DNA of 64,000 bases from Actinoplanes sp. TBRC 11911 (GCF_012933445.1 NZ_JABBNC010000025.1:87632-151631), one strand, 5' to 3'. Positions 41,233-50,752 are shown, counted from the stretch's first letter. Translations and numbers: made by a program. The notes: generated from the sequence alone by a model not told the origin.

Positions 41233-42303
41233 TCATCCGTACCGGCGCAGCTCATGGAAGAAGTCATCGACGACGCGCAACCCACCGGAGCGCACCGCCT
41301 CGTCGTACACGTATTTGCCGACCGCCAGATCGAGCACGCCGAGGCCGAAGGGTGAGAACACCACCGGCCGGTCCGCGGGCGGTGTCACCCGCCCGGCCAT
41401 CACGTCGTCCAACGTGCCGAGCAGGAAGGCCCGGCCGCCGGTACGCTGTTCGGCCAGGTGCGGCGAGGTGTTCGCGGTCAGGCAGTGCTCGACGTCGTCG
41501 ACGATGTTCGCCGAGGCGATGACGATCTCCGGCGCGAGGTCGCGCAGCGACACGTGCAGCACCAGCGGGTGGTGGGCGAACCACGACGGGTCGTCGACGT
41601 GCGGCGCGGCGGCAACGGTGGCGAAGACCACCAGGTCGCTGGAGCGGATCAGCTGCTCGGCGCTGTCGTGGACGGTGATCCGGCCGGTCGCGCCCGACTG
41701 CTCCAGGTAACCGCGGAAGCCGGCCGCGCTGGCGGCGGACAGGTCGTGCACGCCGATCTCGTCGTACGACCAGCCGGTCGCGGTGAGGTAGGTGTGGATG
41801 TAGCGGGCGATCAGGCCGGTCCCGACGAACCCGACACGTGCCGGCCGCGGCCGGCCGCGGCTGAGCCAGTCCGCCGCCAACGCCGCCGACGCGGCAGTTC
41901 TGGTGGCGCTGATGATCGACGCCTCCAGACACGCGAACGGGTAGCCGGTCTCGTGGTCGTTGAGGATCAGCACCCCGGAGGCTCGCGGGATGCCGGCCGC
42001 CACGTTCGCCGGGAAGCTGGAGATCCACTTCAGGCCGTCCACGCGCACCTGCCCACCGATCGAGGCGGGCAGCGCGATGATCCGGGCGGACGGACGGTCG
42101 GGGAAGCGCAGGAAGTAGGACGCCGGGTTGACCGAGTCGCCGGCGGCGTGCAGCCGATAGGTCGCCTCGACCAGCTCCACGATCTGCCGCTCGTGCCCGC
42201 GCAGCGCGTGCTGAACCTGTGCCCCGGAGATCGTCGCGAACGGCGGCACGGTGATCGGCCCGGGCGCCACGGATGCGGTTGCGGTGACATCCACGGCGGT
42301 CAT
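41233..42303 (-). CDS. sbnB: SbnB-like dehydrogenase for 2,3-diaminopropionate
   Basis: The 356-residue protein is of the ornithine cyclodeaminase/mu-crystallin family, with the dinucleotide fold at RVGFVGTGLIARYIHTYLTA and family motifs VDGLKWISSFPANVAAGIPR, GVLILNDHETGYPFACLEAS and ISATRTAASAALAADWL. SbnB uses NAD to cleave the SbnA product into Dap, 2-oxoglutarate and ammonia. The pairing with SbnA is the recognised Dap signature. It is 7 bases from the oxygenase gene. The C-terminal end (GLRVVDDFFHELRRYG) appears complete. Confidence 0.86.
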   Translation of the reverse strand: MTAVDVTATASVAPGPITVPPFATISGAQVQHALRGHERQIVELVEATYRLHAAGDSVNPASYFLRFPDRPSARIIALPASIGGQVRVDGLKWISSFPANVAAGIPRASGVLILNDHETGYPFACLEASIISATRTAASAALAADWLSRGRPRPARVGFVGTGLIARYIHTYLTATGWSYDEIGVHDLSAASAAGFRGYLEQSGATGRITVHDSAEQLIRSSDLVVFATVAAAPHVDDPSWFAHHPLVLHVSLRDLAPEIVIASANIVDDVEHCLTANTSPHLAEQRTGGRAFLLGTLDDVMAGRVTPPADRPVVFSPFGLGVLDLAVGKYVYDEAVRSGGLRVVDDFFHELRRYG

Positions 42304-42310
42304 CCGGCGG

Positions 42311-43315
42311 TCATCCGGCGGTCACCCCGGCGGTCGGCGAGCAGTCGGCCAGGCGTACCCCGTCGGCCATCGCGACGAGCACCTCGCGCGGTCCCTCGAA
42401 GGCCTCCCGGCTGTGCGCGGTGCGGATGTTGTCGACGAGCAGCAGGTCGCCGGCCTGCCACGGCTCGCGAACGGTGTTGGCCTCGTACGCCTCGTTGAGG
42501 AGTTGCACGACGTCGGCGCCGATCGGGTCGCCGTCGCCGAAGCGGGTGTTGAACGGAAGCCCCTCGGCCCCGTAGACGTCCACCAGGTACTCGCGCACCT
42601 CGGCGGCAATCGTCCACTCGTTGAGGAAGGCGATCTGGTTGAACCAGCAACGGCTCCCGGTGATCGGGTGCCGCACCAGGGCGCTGCGGCGCTGCCGGGT
42701 GCGCAGACCGCCGCCGGGTTGCCACTCGAACTCGATCGCGTTGGCGCGGCAATACCGCTCGATGGCGGCGCGGTCCTCGGTGCCGAACGCCTCCGCGAGG
42801 GACGCACCTATCTCGTCGTTGTAGCTGCGGGTGAGCAGCCAGCCCTCCCGGGCGAACCGTTCGATCAGGTCGGCGGGCAGCGCGTCGAGCACGGCCGGTC
42901 CGTCGGCAACCGCGGTCGCGCCACCGGTCGTGGGCGCGCTGAGGCAGGCGAACAGCATCAGGCTCGGAAACTCCAGGAGGTAGGTCAGTTCGTGGTGCAT
43001 GCACATCGGCTGGTTCGGCGGCCACGTCGACGAGGAGTACACGCCGTCGGCATGGATCTGCCGGGCCGCGAAGGCCTCCCTCTCGGTCATCAGACCGGTC
43101 GCCAGCCGCCGGAAGACGTCGCCGGTCTCGGCCGGGGTGGCCAGCGCCAAACCGCGGACCAGGACCGAACCGTGCTCGGCGACGACGGCGCGCAGCGCGC
43201 CCCGATGTTCGGTCACCCAGCTCGCCGCGTCGCCGGCGGCCTCGGCCCGCAGCACCGGTGGTCTCCCGGATCGCAGGTCGACGTCGAGCAATGACGCCGT
43301 GGATGTGGACGACAT
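42311..43315 (-). CDS. SyrP-like 2OG-Fe(II) amino-acid hydroxylase (TauD fold)
   Basis: The 334-residue protein matches TauD/SyrP-type oxygenases. The facial triad begins in PMCMHHELTYLLEFPSLMLF (H-x-E), and the distal His lies in GDLLLVDNIRTAHSREAFEG with the 2OG-binding Arg nearby. The middle reads SYNDEIGASLAEAFGTED and FNTRFGDGDPI. SyrP hydroxylates aspartate bound to an NRPS carrier. Here the likely target is the amino acid loaded by the neighbouring NRPS, at the beta-carbon. It sits 24 bases after the NRPS gene in the same operon. Confidence 0.78.
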   Translation of the reverse strand: MSSTSTASLLDVDLRSGRPPVLRAEAAGDAASWVTEHRGALRAVVAEHGSVLVRGLALATPAETGDVFRRLATGLMTEREAFAARQIHADGVYSSSTWPPNQPMCMHHELTYLLEFPSLMLFACLSAPTTGGATAVADGPAVLDALPADLIERFAREGWLLTRSYNDEIGASLAEAFGTEDRAAIERYCRANAIEFEWQPGGGLRTRQRRSALVRHPITGSRCWFNQIAFLNEWTIAAEVREYLVDVYGAEGLPFNTRFGDGDPIGADVVQLLNEAYEANTVREPWQAGDLLLVDNIRTAHSREAFEGPREVLVAMADGVRLADCSPTAGVTAG

Positions 43316-43339
43316 GTCTATCTCCTTCTCGTTTGCTGC

Positions 43340-45838
43340 TCAGGAGGCGTACAGCGGGTCGGCGGCGGCCAGCACGGCGCGTGCCGCGTCACTCGGACGG
43401 CCGTCGATCAGCCCGGCCAGATCGGCGAGGATCGGGTGCTGGGTGAGGTCGGCGAGGGACACCGCACGGTCGAGGGTGATCGCCACTTTCACCGCCGACA
43501 GCGATGTGCCGCCCCGGTCGAAGAAGTGGTCCTGCCGGCCGATCTGGTCCTGCGGGATGCCGAGCACCTTCGCCCAGGCGGCCGCCAGCCACCGCTCGGT
43601 GGGGGTGCCCGGCGCCTGATAGTCCTCGCGGACGGCGTCGAGGTCCGCGGCGAGCGCCGTCAGCGTCGTCCGATCGATCTTGCCGTTCGCGGTGAGCGGC
43701 AGACTCTCCCGCCAGTGGAAGGCCGACGGGATGAGGTAGTCGGGCAGCAGGTCCCGCAGTGCGCCGCCATCGAGGAGCCGCTGCCCGGAATAGAAGGCCA
43801 CCAGGTGCTTGCTACGGTCGGCCGACTCGGTGACCACCACGGCGCCGTCGCGGACACCCGGCACGCGCAGCAGCGCATTCTCGATCTCGCCGATCTCGAT
43901 CCGGAAGCCGCGGATCTTGACCTGGTTGTCGCGGCGGCCGAGGAACTCCAGCTTGCCCTCGGGTTGCCAGTGGCCGTAGTCGCCGCTGCGGCAGAGGCGT
44001 TCGCCGGGGCGGTGCGGATCGGCGGCGAACATCTGGCGGGTGCGCTCGGGGTCGTTGATGTACCCGCGGCCGACGCAGACTCCGGAGAAGACGATCAGGC
44101 CGGGGGCACCCAGTGGTACGGGTGAGAGGTGCTCGTCGACGACGTATACGTGCACGTTGCTGATCGGCCGCCCGAGCGGCACCCGGGGCCGATCCGGTAC
44201 CCGGTCCATGGTCTCGTGGACGGCGTCGTCGGAGGTCTCGGTCAACCCGTACGTGTTGACCAGCTTGATTCCGGGCTGTGCCGCGAACCAGCGCTGCACG
44301 AGCTCCCGCTTCAGGAAGTCGCCGGTGGGCGATACGCAGTGCAGGTCCGGCAGCTCGCGCGGATGCTGCTCCAGATAGGACACGACGACGTCGAGATAGG
44401 ACGGCACCACCTGGAGCACGGCGGCCCGGCCGTCGACGATGGTGTCGACGAACCGCTCGACGTCCAGGATCACCTCGTGGTCGACCAGCAGGGTCCGCCC
44501 ACCGACGAGGAGCGCGGCCAACAGCTGCCAGACCGAGATGTCGAAGCACTGGGGGCCGGTCTGGGGCACCACCTGCCCTTCGCCGACCTCCAGGTCGGCG
44601 AGCTTGGCGTAGATGTGGTTGAGCATGCCCGCGTGCTCGCACATCGCGCCCTTGGGCTCCCCGGTGGAGCCGGAGGTGAAGAGGATGTAGGCGAGCTGGT
44701 CCGGTGCGACGTCGACGCCGAGATTCCCGGCGGCATGGCCCTCGGCGCCGGCCGCGTCCACGAAGAGCTTCCGGATCGCCGGTGTCTCGTCGAGAGCCTG
44801 GTCGAGGGTGGTGGTGCTGCCGTGTTCGGTCAGCACCAGATCGCACTCGGCCCGCGCGAGCGCGGTCGCGATGCGACCGGCCGGGAAATGCGGCTCGAGG
44901 GGCAGGTACACGCCGCCGGCCTTGAAGATGGCCAGGACGGCGGCCATCCAGTCGAGATTGCGCTCCATCACCACCGCGACGACGCCTTCGCGGCGCAGGC
45001 CCCGTGCCAGCAGGGCGCGTCCCAACCGGTTGGCATGCTCGTTGAGCTGCCGGTAGGTCCATTGCTCGTCGCCGTGCATGGCCGCGACGGCGTCCGGGTG
45101 CGCCGCCACCCGCTGCTCGAACAACTCGTGCATCCGGCGGTCCGGCAGTTCCCGCCGGGGTCCGGCCATCCCGTCGAGCTGGAGGCTTAGTTCCTCGGCG
45201 GAGAGCAGGGTCTGCCGCTTGTGCTCGGCATCGGCGTCCGCGGCGATCAGCGCGAGCGCGGCGAGGTGGTAGCCGGCGATCCGGCCGGCGCAGCCTTCGT
45301 CGAGCACCTCGGTCCGGTACCGCAGGCGCAGCACGAGCCGGCCGTCGTGCCGCCGGACTCCCACCCACAGCACGGTGTCGTCGGCGAGATCGCCGGCACT
45401 GCCGGTCGGATCGAACACGGTCTCGAACGACGGTCCGGTCCGGCCCAGCTCACGACGTAGATCGTCGACGGGGAAGTCCCGGTGCGACAGCAGTTCCGAC
45501 TCGGCGCGGTGGACGTCCAGCAGCATCGTCCGCCACGTGTGGGGGTCGGTCGTCAGCCGGCAGGGCAGCGGCCGATCGGCCGGCCCGGCGACGTAGCCGG
45601 TCACCACCTCGCTCTCGCCGCACAGCACGGCGAGCACCTTGGCGTGCGCCGCCAGCAGCACCGAGCCGAGCGGAACCGCCAGCCCGTGCAACGCCGCCGC
45701 CACGTCGTCGGGGATCGTCGCCTCGAGCTGGGCGACGGCCGGCTCCGCGTCGAGCGTCCACCGTGGGATCGGGGTGAACCCGCCGGCGTTCAACACCCCA
45801 CGCCAGAATTCTCGGCTGGCCTCGGCTGGCATTTCCAT
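43340..45838 (-). CDS. NRPS with half condensation domain, adenylation and carrier domains
   Basis: The 832-residue protein begins with the C-terminal lobe of a condensation domain (~1-225: VTGYVAGPADRPLPCRLTTD, FPVDDLRRELG) and has no HHxxxDG, so it cannot condense. The A domain (~230-740) has AYILFTSGSTGEPKGAM, FDISVWQLLAALLVGG, VNTYGLTETSDDAVHE and GYINDPERTRQMF. The carrier Ser is in FFDRGGTSLSAVKV near 780. The pocket residues read by eye are D-I-W-Q-V-P-T-D-D-K. The acidic pair fits a side-chain amine such as Dap, which is inference. The next gene upstream is the membrane synthetase half. Confidence 0.82.
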   Translation of the reverse strand: MEMPAEASREFWRGVLNAGGFTPIPRWTLDAEPAVAQLEATIPDDVAAALHGLAVPLGSVLLAAHAKVLAVLCGESEVVTGYVAGPADRPLPCRLTTDPHTWRTMLLDVHRAESELLSHRDFPVDDLRRELGRTGPSFETVFDPTGSAGDLADDTVLWVGVRRHDGRLVLRLRYRTEVLDEGCAGRIAGYHLAALALIAADADAEHKRQTLLSAEELSLQLDGMAGPRRELPDRRMHELFEQRVAAHPDAVAAMHGDEQWTYRQLNEHANRLGRALLARGLRREGVVAVVMERNLDWMAAVLAIFKAGGVYLPLEPHFPAGRIATALARAECDLVLTEHGSTTTLDQALDETPAIRKLFVDAAGAEGHAAGNLGVDVAPDQLAYILFTSGSTGEPKGAMCEHAGMLNHIYAKLADLEVGEGQVVPQTGPQCFDISVWQLLAALLVGGRTLLVDHEVILDVERFVDTIVDGRAAVLQVVPSYLDVVVSYLEQHPRELPDLHCVSPTGDFLKRELVQRWFAAQPGIKLVNTYGLTETSDDAVHETMDRVPDRPRVPLGRPISNVHVYVVDEHLSPVPLGAPGLIVFSGVCVGRGYINDPERTRQMFAADPHRPGERLCRSGDYGHWQPEGKLEFLGRRDNQVKIRGFRIEIGEIENALLRVPGVRDGAVVVTESADRSKHLVAFYSGQRLLDGGALRDLLPDYLIPSAFHWRESLPLTANGKIDRTTLTALAADLDAVREDYQAPGTPTERWLAAAWAKVLGIPQDQIGRQDHFFDRGGTSLSAVKVAITLDRAVSLADLTQHPILADLAGLIDGRPSDAARAVLAAADPLYAS

Positions 45839-45849
45839 CGACTCCCTCG

Positions 45850-48351
45850 TTATCGGTCGGCGGTCAGAGCGGGACGCATCTCGCGGGCCGGGTTACCACC
45901 CCACCGCGCGTACGGCGGAACTTCTTCGCCCTTCATGAGGAAGGCGTCCGGCGCGAGCACCGCACCCTCGCCCATCGCCACGCCGTAGTGGACGAGCGCC
46001 CCGACGCCGATGGTGCAGCCGGAACCGACGGTGGTGCGGTCCGACTTGAAGACGTAGTCCTCCTGCGAGTGGCACTGGATCGTCGAGCCGGCGTTGAGGG
46101 TGACGTCGTCGCCGATGGTCACCAGGTTCTTCTCGGACATGCCGCAGCCGTCGTCGAAGAGTCTGCGGCCGAGCCGGACACCCACCATCCGCCAGAACCA
46201 GGACTGGATCGGGGTACCGACGAAAGCGGAGTGCAGCCCCGGCCTCGCCTGCATCTTGAACAGGCGCTCCGATTCCCAGAAGCCCTCCTGGTAGATCGAG
46301 CAGTACTTCGGCTGCATCCCGCGGAATCCCAGCGCCGCGCGTTCGGTCAGTACGACGTGCAGCAGCGTGAACACGATGACGGAGATCTCGCCCAACGCGA
46401 TCGCCACCGAGCCCAGGTCCGCGTAGAAGTCGGCGGCGAGAAGACCGAACAGGGTGAGCCCGAAGGCGTACACCCAATGCGCCAGCAGCCAGTACGCCAT
46501 GGTGCGCAGGTTGTGCCGGTTCTTGGCGGCGAGCCGGCGCCGGAACTCGTCGCCGGCCATCAGGTGCTGGAACTTGTTGTCACGGGCGACCGAGCGGGGA
46601 ATCTCGAAGCTGGGGGACCCCAGGAGCCCGACGTTCTCCCGGACCTCTCCGTCGATCGGAACGAGGACCTTCGTCGCGAGAAGGCAGTTGGCGCCGGTCC
46701 GGCCCTGGGCGGGGTAGACGATGTGGTTGCCCAGGAAGTTGCGCGGCCCGATGGTCGCCCGGGATACCCGGAAGGACGTAGACGAGTAGTCGGTGTTGAC
46801 GAAGAACAGGCCGCTGGCGATCACGGTTCCGCTGCCGACCGCGCTCTGGTAGGGATTCTCGTGCAGCACGTCCGTGCCGAAGTTCGACCCGGTCTGCACG
46901 ACCGGCTTGAGGCGGTATCCGAGGCAGCGTAGATAGCCGACGATGTAGGAACTGTCACCGAAGAACTGGACGAAGAATCGCCGGTTGGTCATGCGCACGA
47001 TCGCCCGGTGGATCGAGTGGTGGAAACCGTAGAGGGGGTAAACCCGGTCCGGCTTGATGGCGAGGTTGAGCACCCGGGGAACGGTGACGACGGTGAGGAT
47101 GCTGAGCAGCATCGAGCCGAAGAAGAGCGCGAGGGACGTGACCAGCACGGTGACGTAGAACGACCGGTGCGTCAGAGCCTGACCACCCGGCTCGATCACG
47201 GCGTTGAGCGCCGGCACCTCGGCGAACAAGACGGCCAGGCCACCGCTGGTCACCGGGACGTACACGAGCAACCACAGCGTCAGCTGCAGCAGGGTGTGGG
47301 TGACCTTCCGGCGGGTGGTGCGGCCGGCGGATCCGAGCGTGCGGTAGTCCGAGCGGGTCGGCTGGCCGGGTGACCCGTGCCAGTGCTCGCCGGCGGGCAC
47401 CGCCTGCCCCTCATGCAGTGTGGAGGCGTGCCCGAGCTGGGCCCCGTCGCCCATCGCGGTCTCGATGTCCAGCACCGACTTCTCGCCGACGTACACGTCG
47501 CGCCCGAGGGTGACCGCGCCGGTCTGGAGCATCCCGGCCACGGCCCGGTAGCAGGTGAAGAACGTGTGATTGCGGATGACCGTGCCGTCGCCGACGGTGA
47601 GCAGGTCGGTGCAGGTGGGCGCGCGCCGGGACAGGATGAGGACATCGCGCCCGACCTTGGCACCCAGCGCCCGCAGATAGAGGTTGTAGATCGGCGAGCC
47701 GGCGAACAGGACCAGCGGGTTCAGCGTGACCAGCGACTTGACCACCCAGAAGCGGAGGTAGGCCAGGCTCCAGATCGGGATCCGCTGCGGTCGCCACCGC
47801 CCGACGAGCGCCCACTTCGCCGCGATCGGCAGGACGCAGGCGCCGAGGAAGGTCGCGCCGCCGGCCAGCACCGCGCGCAGATAGGCGGCAATCAGGCCGT
47901 CCCCGGCGGAAATCCAGTCGAAGCTCAGATGGAAGCCGAGCGCGAGGACGTAGGTGTACGCGCACATGACCAGTACCTGGAGCGTTCCGCAGAGGACGTA
48001 CTGCCGCGTGCTGACCGGCGTCGCCGCGGTGCCGGACGCGGCGGCCGGCTCGACCGGTGCAACGCTCGGCGGCTCGAGCGCGGCCGTCAGACTCCTGATC
48101 GTGGGGTGCTGGTAGACGTCCTTCATCGATATCGACGGCAGGTCCGCGCGCTTGCGCACCCGGGCACAGAACTGGGCCATCACCATCGAGTCCGCGCCCA
48201 GGTCGTCGAAGAAGTGGCTGTCGGCCGACACGTGCTCGACGCGTACGACGCCGGCCAGCACCTCGGCAAGAATCCTGTCGGTCCCACCGCCCGGGGTGGT
48301 TGCCGAATCAGCCGCAACGGCTGCCAAGACCTCGACAGATTTGCGAACCAC
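45850..48351 (-). CDS. carrier-domain membrane protein of the Pls/PosA terminal-domain type
   Basis: The 833-residue protein starts with a carrier domain (HFFDDLGADSMVMAQFCARV, phosphopantetheine Ser near 55). Paired membrane helices follow (VLCGTLQVLVMCAYTYVLAL, TLLQLTLWLLVYVPVTSGGL, YVTVLVTSLALFFGSMLLSI), with left-handed beta-helix-like regions between them (VGDGTVIRNHTFFT, TVIASGLFFVNTDYSSTSF, GSGCTIGVGALVHYGVA). This is the terminal half of Pls/PosA-type synthetases that make poly-amino acids such as epsilon-polylysine. Here it is split from the A domain and carries its own carrier. It likely polymerises or amidates Dap-derived units. First gene of the operon. Confidence 0.83.
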   Translation of the reverse strand: MVRKSVEVLAAVAADSATTPGGGTDRILAEVLAGVVRVEHVSADSHFFDDLGADSMVMAQFCARVRKRADLPSISMKDVYQHPTIRSLTAALEPPSVAPVEPAAASGTAATPVSTRQYVLCGTLQVLVMCAYTYVLALGFHLSFDWISAGDGLIAAYLRAVLAGGATFLGACVLPIAAKWALVGRWRPQRIPIWSLAYLRFWVVKSLVTLNPLVLFAGSPIYNLYLRALGAKVGRDVLILSRRAPTCTDLLTVGDGTVIRNHTFFTCYRAVAGMLQTGAVTLGRDVYVGEKSVLDIETAMGDGAQLGHASTLHEGQAVPAGEHWHGSPGQPTRSDYRTLGSAGRTTRRKVTHTLLQLTLWLLVYVPVTSGGLAVLFAEVPALNAVIEPGGQALTHRSFYVTVLVTSLALFFGSMLLSILTVVTVPRVLNLAIKPDRVYPLYGFHHSIHRAIVRMTNRRFFVQFFGDSSYIVGYLRCLGYRLKPVVQTGSNFGTDVLHENPYQSAVGSGTVIASGLFFVNTDYSSTSFRVSRATIGPRNFLGNHIVYPAQGRTGANCLLATKVLVPIDGEVRENVGLLGSPSFEIPRSVARDNKFQHLMAGDEFRRRLAAKNRHNLRTMAYWLLAHWVYAFGLTLFGLLAADFYADLGSVAIALGEISVIVFTLLHVVLTERAALGFRGMQPKYCSIYQEGFWESERLFKMQARPGLHSAFVGTPIQSWFWRMVGVRLGRRLFDDGCGMSEKNLVTIGDDVTLNAGSTIQCHSQEDYVFKSDRTTVGSGCTIGVGALVHYGVAMGEGAVLAPDAFLMKGEEVPPYARWGGNPAREMRPALTADR

Positions 48352-48711
48352 ACGAACTCCTTGCAGAGGTATCCAAAATCGTGAGGATTACTCCCCGTGA
48401 TCGAATCGGTACGGGACGTTACCTCAATGGGGCCCCGTACGTGTCCTGATCCCGCAAGGTGCTGTTGGTGCAGGCGTCAACTCCGGCCGGTCGGCTGGCC
48501 GGACCCGGAAATGGGCCTAGCCCGATCGGGTCCGGGGGAGCGGCCCTGTCGGCGGAGGAGGGCTTTCAGACTGGTCTAGACAGTCCAAATCTAGACGGAA
48601 CCCATCCCCGGTCGCCGGCGCCCGTCTGTGACCGTGCGGTCAGCCGGAAAACGGGTTCCTCCGCTTGGCATTCGCTCCGTAGGATCTCCGGCGATCAAGG
48701 GGGTTGAAGCG
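48352..48711. promoter_or_regulatory. divergent intergenic region upstream of the amino-acid polymer operon
   Basis: This is a 360-base spacer between the Pls-like operon (minus) and the 669-residue gene (plus), so it must hold at least two promoters. GTACGGG and CCCGTAC (48411-48439) form a 7-base inverted repeat around a central GGGGCCCC, a possible operator. TCTAGACAG-like repeats lie near 48574-48600. No consensus -35/-10 pair stands out. Confidence 0.4.
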
Positions 48712-50721
48712 GTGGGCGATTACCAGCAGTTCGTGACGGACGTGACTTCGCGTCTGTCCACGATGTCCAAGGGCGAGTTGTACGTCGTCGGTGACGGTCT
48801 CGACCGGGACTCACTCTGGCTCACCTTTCTCGATTCGTTCCCGGCCGGCACCAATCCGCGGTTCCGTGAGCGATCCGCGTACGACTGCTCGACCTGCCGC
48901 GGTTTCATCAAGCACTTCGGCAACGTCGTCGAGGTCCAGGACGGGCGGGTCCGTACGGTCTGGTCCGGGGTGTCGGCATCCGACCCGGTCTTCTCCGTCG
49001 TCGCCGCGGCTCTGGACGAGTTCGTTCTTTCGCTGCCGTTGTCCACCATCTTCCGGTCCGCTCAGGCGCAGTACGGGACGAAGACCACCCGAACGCTGCG
49101 CGACGGTCAGGTCGAGGTGTGGCAGCACCTGCACGGCCGGGTGGAGAAGCGGCATCGCATCGAGGACGTCGGCGCGGCACAGGGCAGCTTCGATGCCGGG
49201 GTACAGGTTTTCCAGCGCGGCCTGGCCGAACTGACCCGGCATGCTCTGGACGCCGTCGTCGACCTCATCGACGACAACGCGCTTTACCGCGGCGCCGAGC
49301 ATCGCCGAGCGGCGACCGAATTCCGCTCGCTGCAGAACCGGTGGACCCAGGCGACCGACCGACGTGCCTTCGTCTTCGCCAACGCCATGAACCCGGCGGC
49401 CCGGTTCCGCAACACGGTGATCGGCACCCTCGTCCAGGATCTCTCCGCCGGCGTCGACCTGGAGCAGGCGGTCCGGTCGTTCGAGGCGAAGGTGGCGCCG
49501 CAGAACTACCAGCGCCCCACCGCGTTGATCACCCCGAGCATGGTCAAGGCCGCCATGAAGACCATTGCCGAGCTGGGCATCGAGGAGTCGCTGCAGCGGC
49601 GGTTCGCCCGGCTGTCCGACGTGTCGGTCACCAACGTGCTGTGGGTCGACAACGACACCCACGCGCAGATGAAGGACGGCATCGAAGGGCTGCTCATGCG
49701 GGCGGCCACCACCCGGTCGTCAGGTACGTTCGTTCGCGACGCCAAGCCGGAGGAGATTCCGGTGGTCTCCTTCATGAAGGACATCCTGCCCGGCGCGGCC
49801 TCCATCGACCTCTGGGTCGCCAGCACCTACGAGCCGCACCTCGTCAGCCTCACCACCGGCCGGCACCCGGCTGCTCCGCGGTTGTTCCGGTGGGACAACG
49901 ATTTCGGCTGGTCGTACGGCGGAAACGTCACCGACTCGATCCGGGAGAAGGTCAAGCGCGCCGGCGGCAACGTCACCGGCAAGCTGCGGGTGAGCTTGTC
50001 CTGGTTCAACCACGACGACCTCGACCTGCACGTGTACGAGCCCAACGGCGACCACATCTGGTACCAGGAGAAGCGCAACAAGCTGGACGTCGACATGAAC
50101 GCCAGCGGGACGCTCTCCAGCGAGCCGGTGGAGAACGTCACCTGGACCGACCGTGTTCCCGACGGTGAGTACCGGATCGAGGTGAACCAGTTCCGCAAGC
50201 GGGACAGCAACCGGGTCGGCTTCGTGATCGAGACCGAGAGCAACGGGAAGATCGAGCACTACAGCCACGAGCGCGCGGTCGGCCACAAGGAGACCGTCGA
50301 GGTGGGCCGGATGACGGTTGCCGGCGGAGTGGTCACCGCTTTCCGGCCGGGCAAGGACGTGCAGGCGGGCACTGCGGGCAAGGAGCTGTGGGGCATCACC
50401 ACCGAACAGTTCGTACCGGTGTCAACCGTCATGTACTCGCCGAACTACTTCGACGACAACGAGGTCGGCAACCGCCACTACTTCTTCATCCTCAAGGGGT
50501 GCGTGAACGACCAGCCGACGCGGGGGATCTACAACGAGTTCCTCCGCAGCGACCTGCAACCGCATCGCAAGGTGTTCGAGGTGCTCGGCGACCGCACCAA
50601 ATGCGAGCCGTCCCCGGATCAACTTTCCGGCCTCGGCTTCAGCTCCACGGTCCGCAGCTCGGTGGTCGCCAAGGTAACCACGACCGGCGGCCGGCGCCGC
50701 CTCGTCAGCATCCAGTTCTGA
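48712..50721 (+). CDS. 669-residue protein with C-terminal DUF2135-like beta domain, phage-like
   Basis: The GTG at 48712 with GGGGG upstream is preferred over an upstream frame start whose first 28 residues look non-coding. The N-terminal part (ELYVVGDGLDRDSLWLTFLD, YDCSTCRGFIKHFGNVVEVQ) has a CxxC. Helical middle sections contain RAFVFANAMNPAARFRNTVI. Residues ~420-500 have LSWFNHDDLDLHVYEPNGDH and PDGEYRIEVNQFRKRDS, a DUF2135/YfaP-like beta-sandwich. The C-terminus has LWGITTEQFVPVSTVMYSPN. It is followed by a 131-residue partner. The pair resembles genes seen together in phages, but the function is unknown. Confidence 0.6.
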   Translation: MGDYQQFVTDVTSRLSTMSKGELYVVGDGLDRDSLWLTFLDSFPAGTNPRFRERSAYDCSTCRGFIKHFGNVVEVQDGRVRTVWSGVSASDPVFSVVAAALDEFVLSLPLSTIFRSAQAQYGTKTTRTLRDGQVEVWQHLHGRVEKRHRIEDVGAAQGSFDAGVQVFQRGLAELTRHALDAVVDLIDDNALYRGAEHRRAATEFRSLQNRWTQATDRRAFVFANAMNPAARFRNTVIGTLVQDLSAGVDLEQAVRSFEAKVAPQNYQRPTALITPSMVKAAMKTIAELGIEESLQRRFARLSDVSVTNVLWVDNDTHAQMKDGIEGLLMRAATTRSSGTFVRDAKPEEIPVVSFMKDILPGAASIDLWVASTYEPHLVSLTTGRHPAAPRLFRWDNDFGWSYGGNVTDSIREKVKRAGGNVTGKLRVSLSWFNHDDLDLHVYEPNGDHIWYQEKRNKLDVDMNASGTLSSEPVENVTWTDRVPDGEYRIEVNQFRKRDSNRVGFVIETESNGKIEHYSHERAVGHKETVEVGRMTVAGGVVTAFRPGKDVQAGTAGKELWGITTEQFVPVSTVMYSPNYFDDNEVGNRHYFFILKGCVNDQPTRGIYNEFLRSDLQPHRKVFEVLGDRTKCEPSPDQLSGLGFSSTVRSSVVAKVTTTGGRRRLVSIQF

Positions 50722-50752
50722 TTCCCTGCCCCGATATTCCAGAGAGGCCACC

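Noticed and set aside
39037..48351. Staphyloferrin-B-type siderophore cluster because of sbnA/sbnB
   Set aside because: No NIS (IucA/IucC-like) synthetase, decarboxylase or siderophore transporter is present; the assembly genes are of Pls/PosA type.
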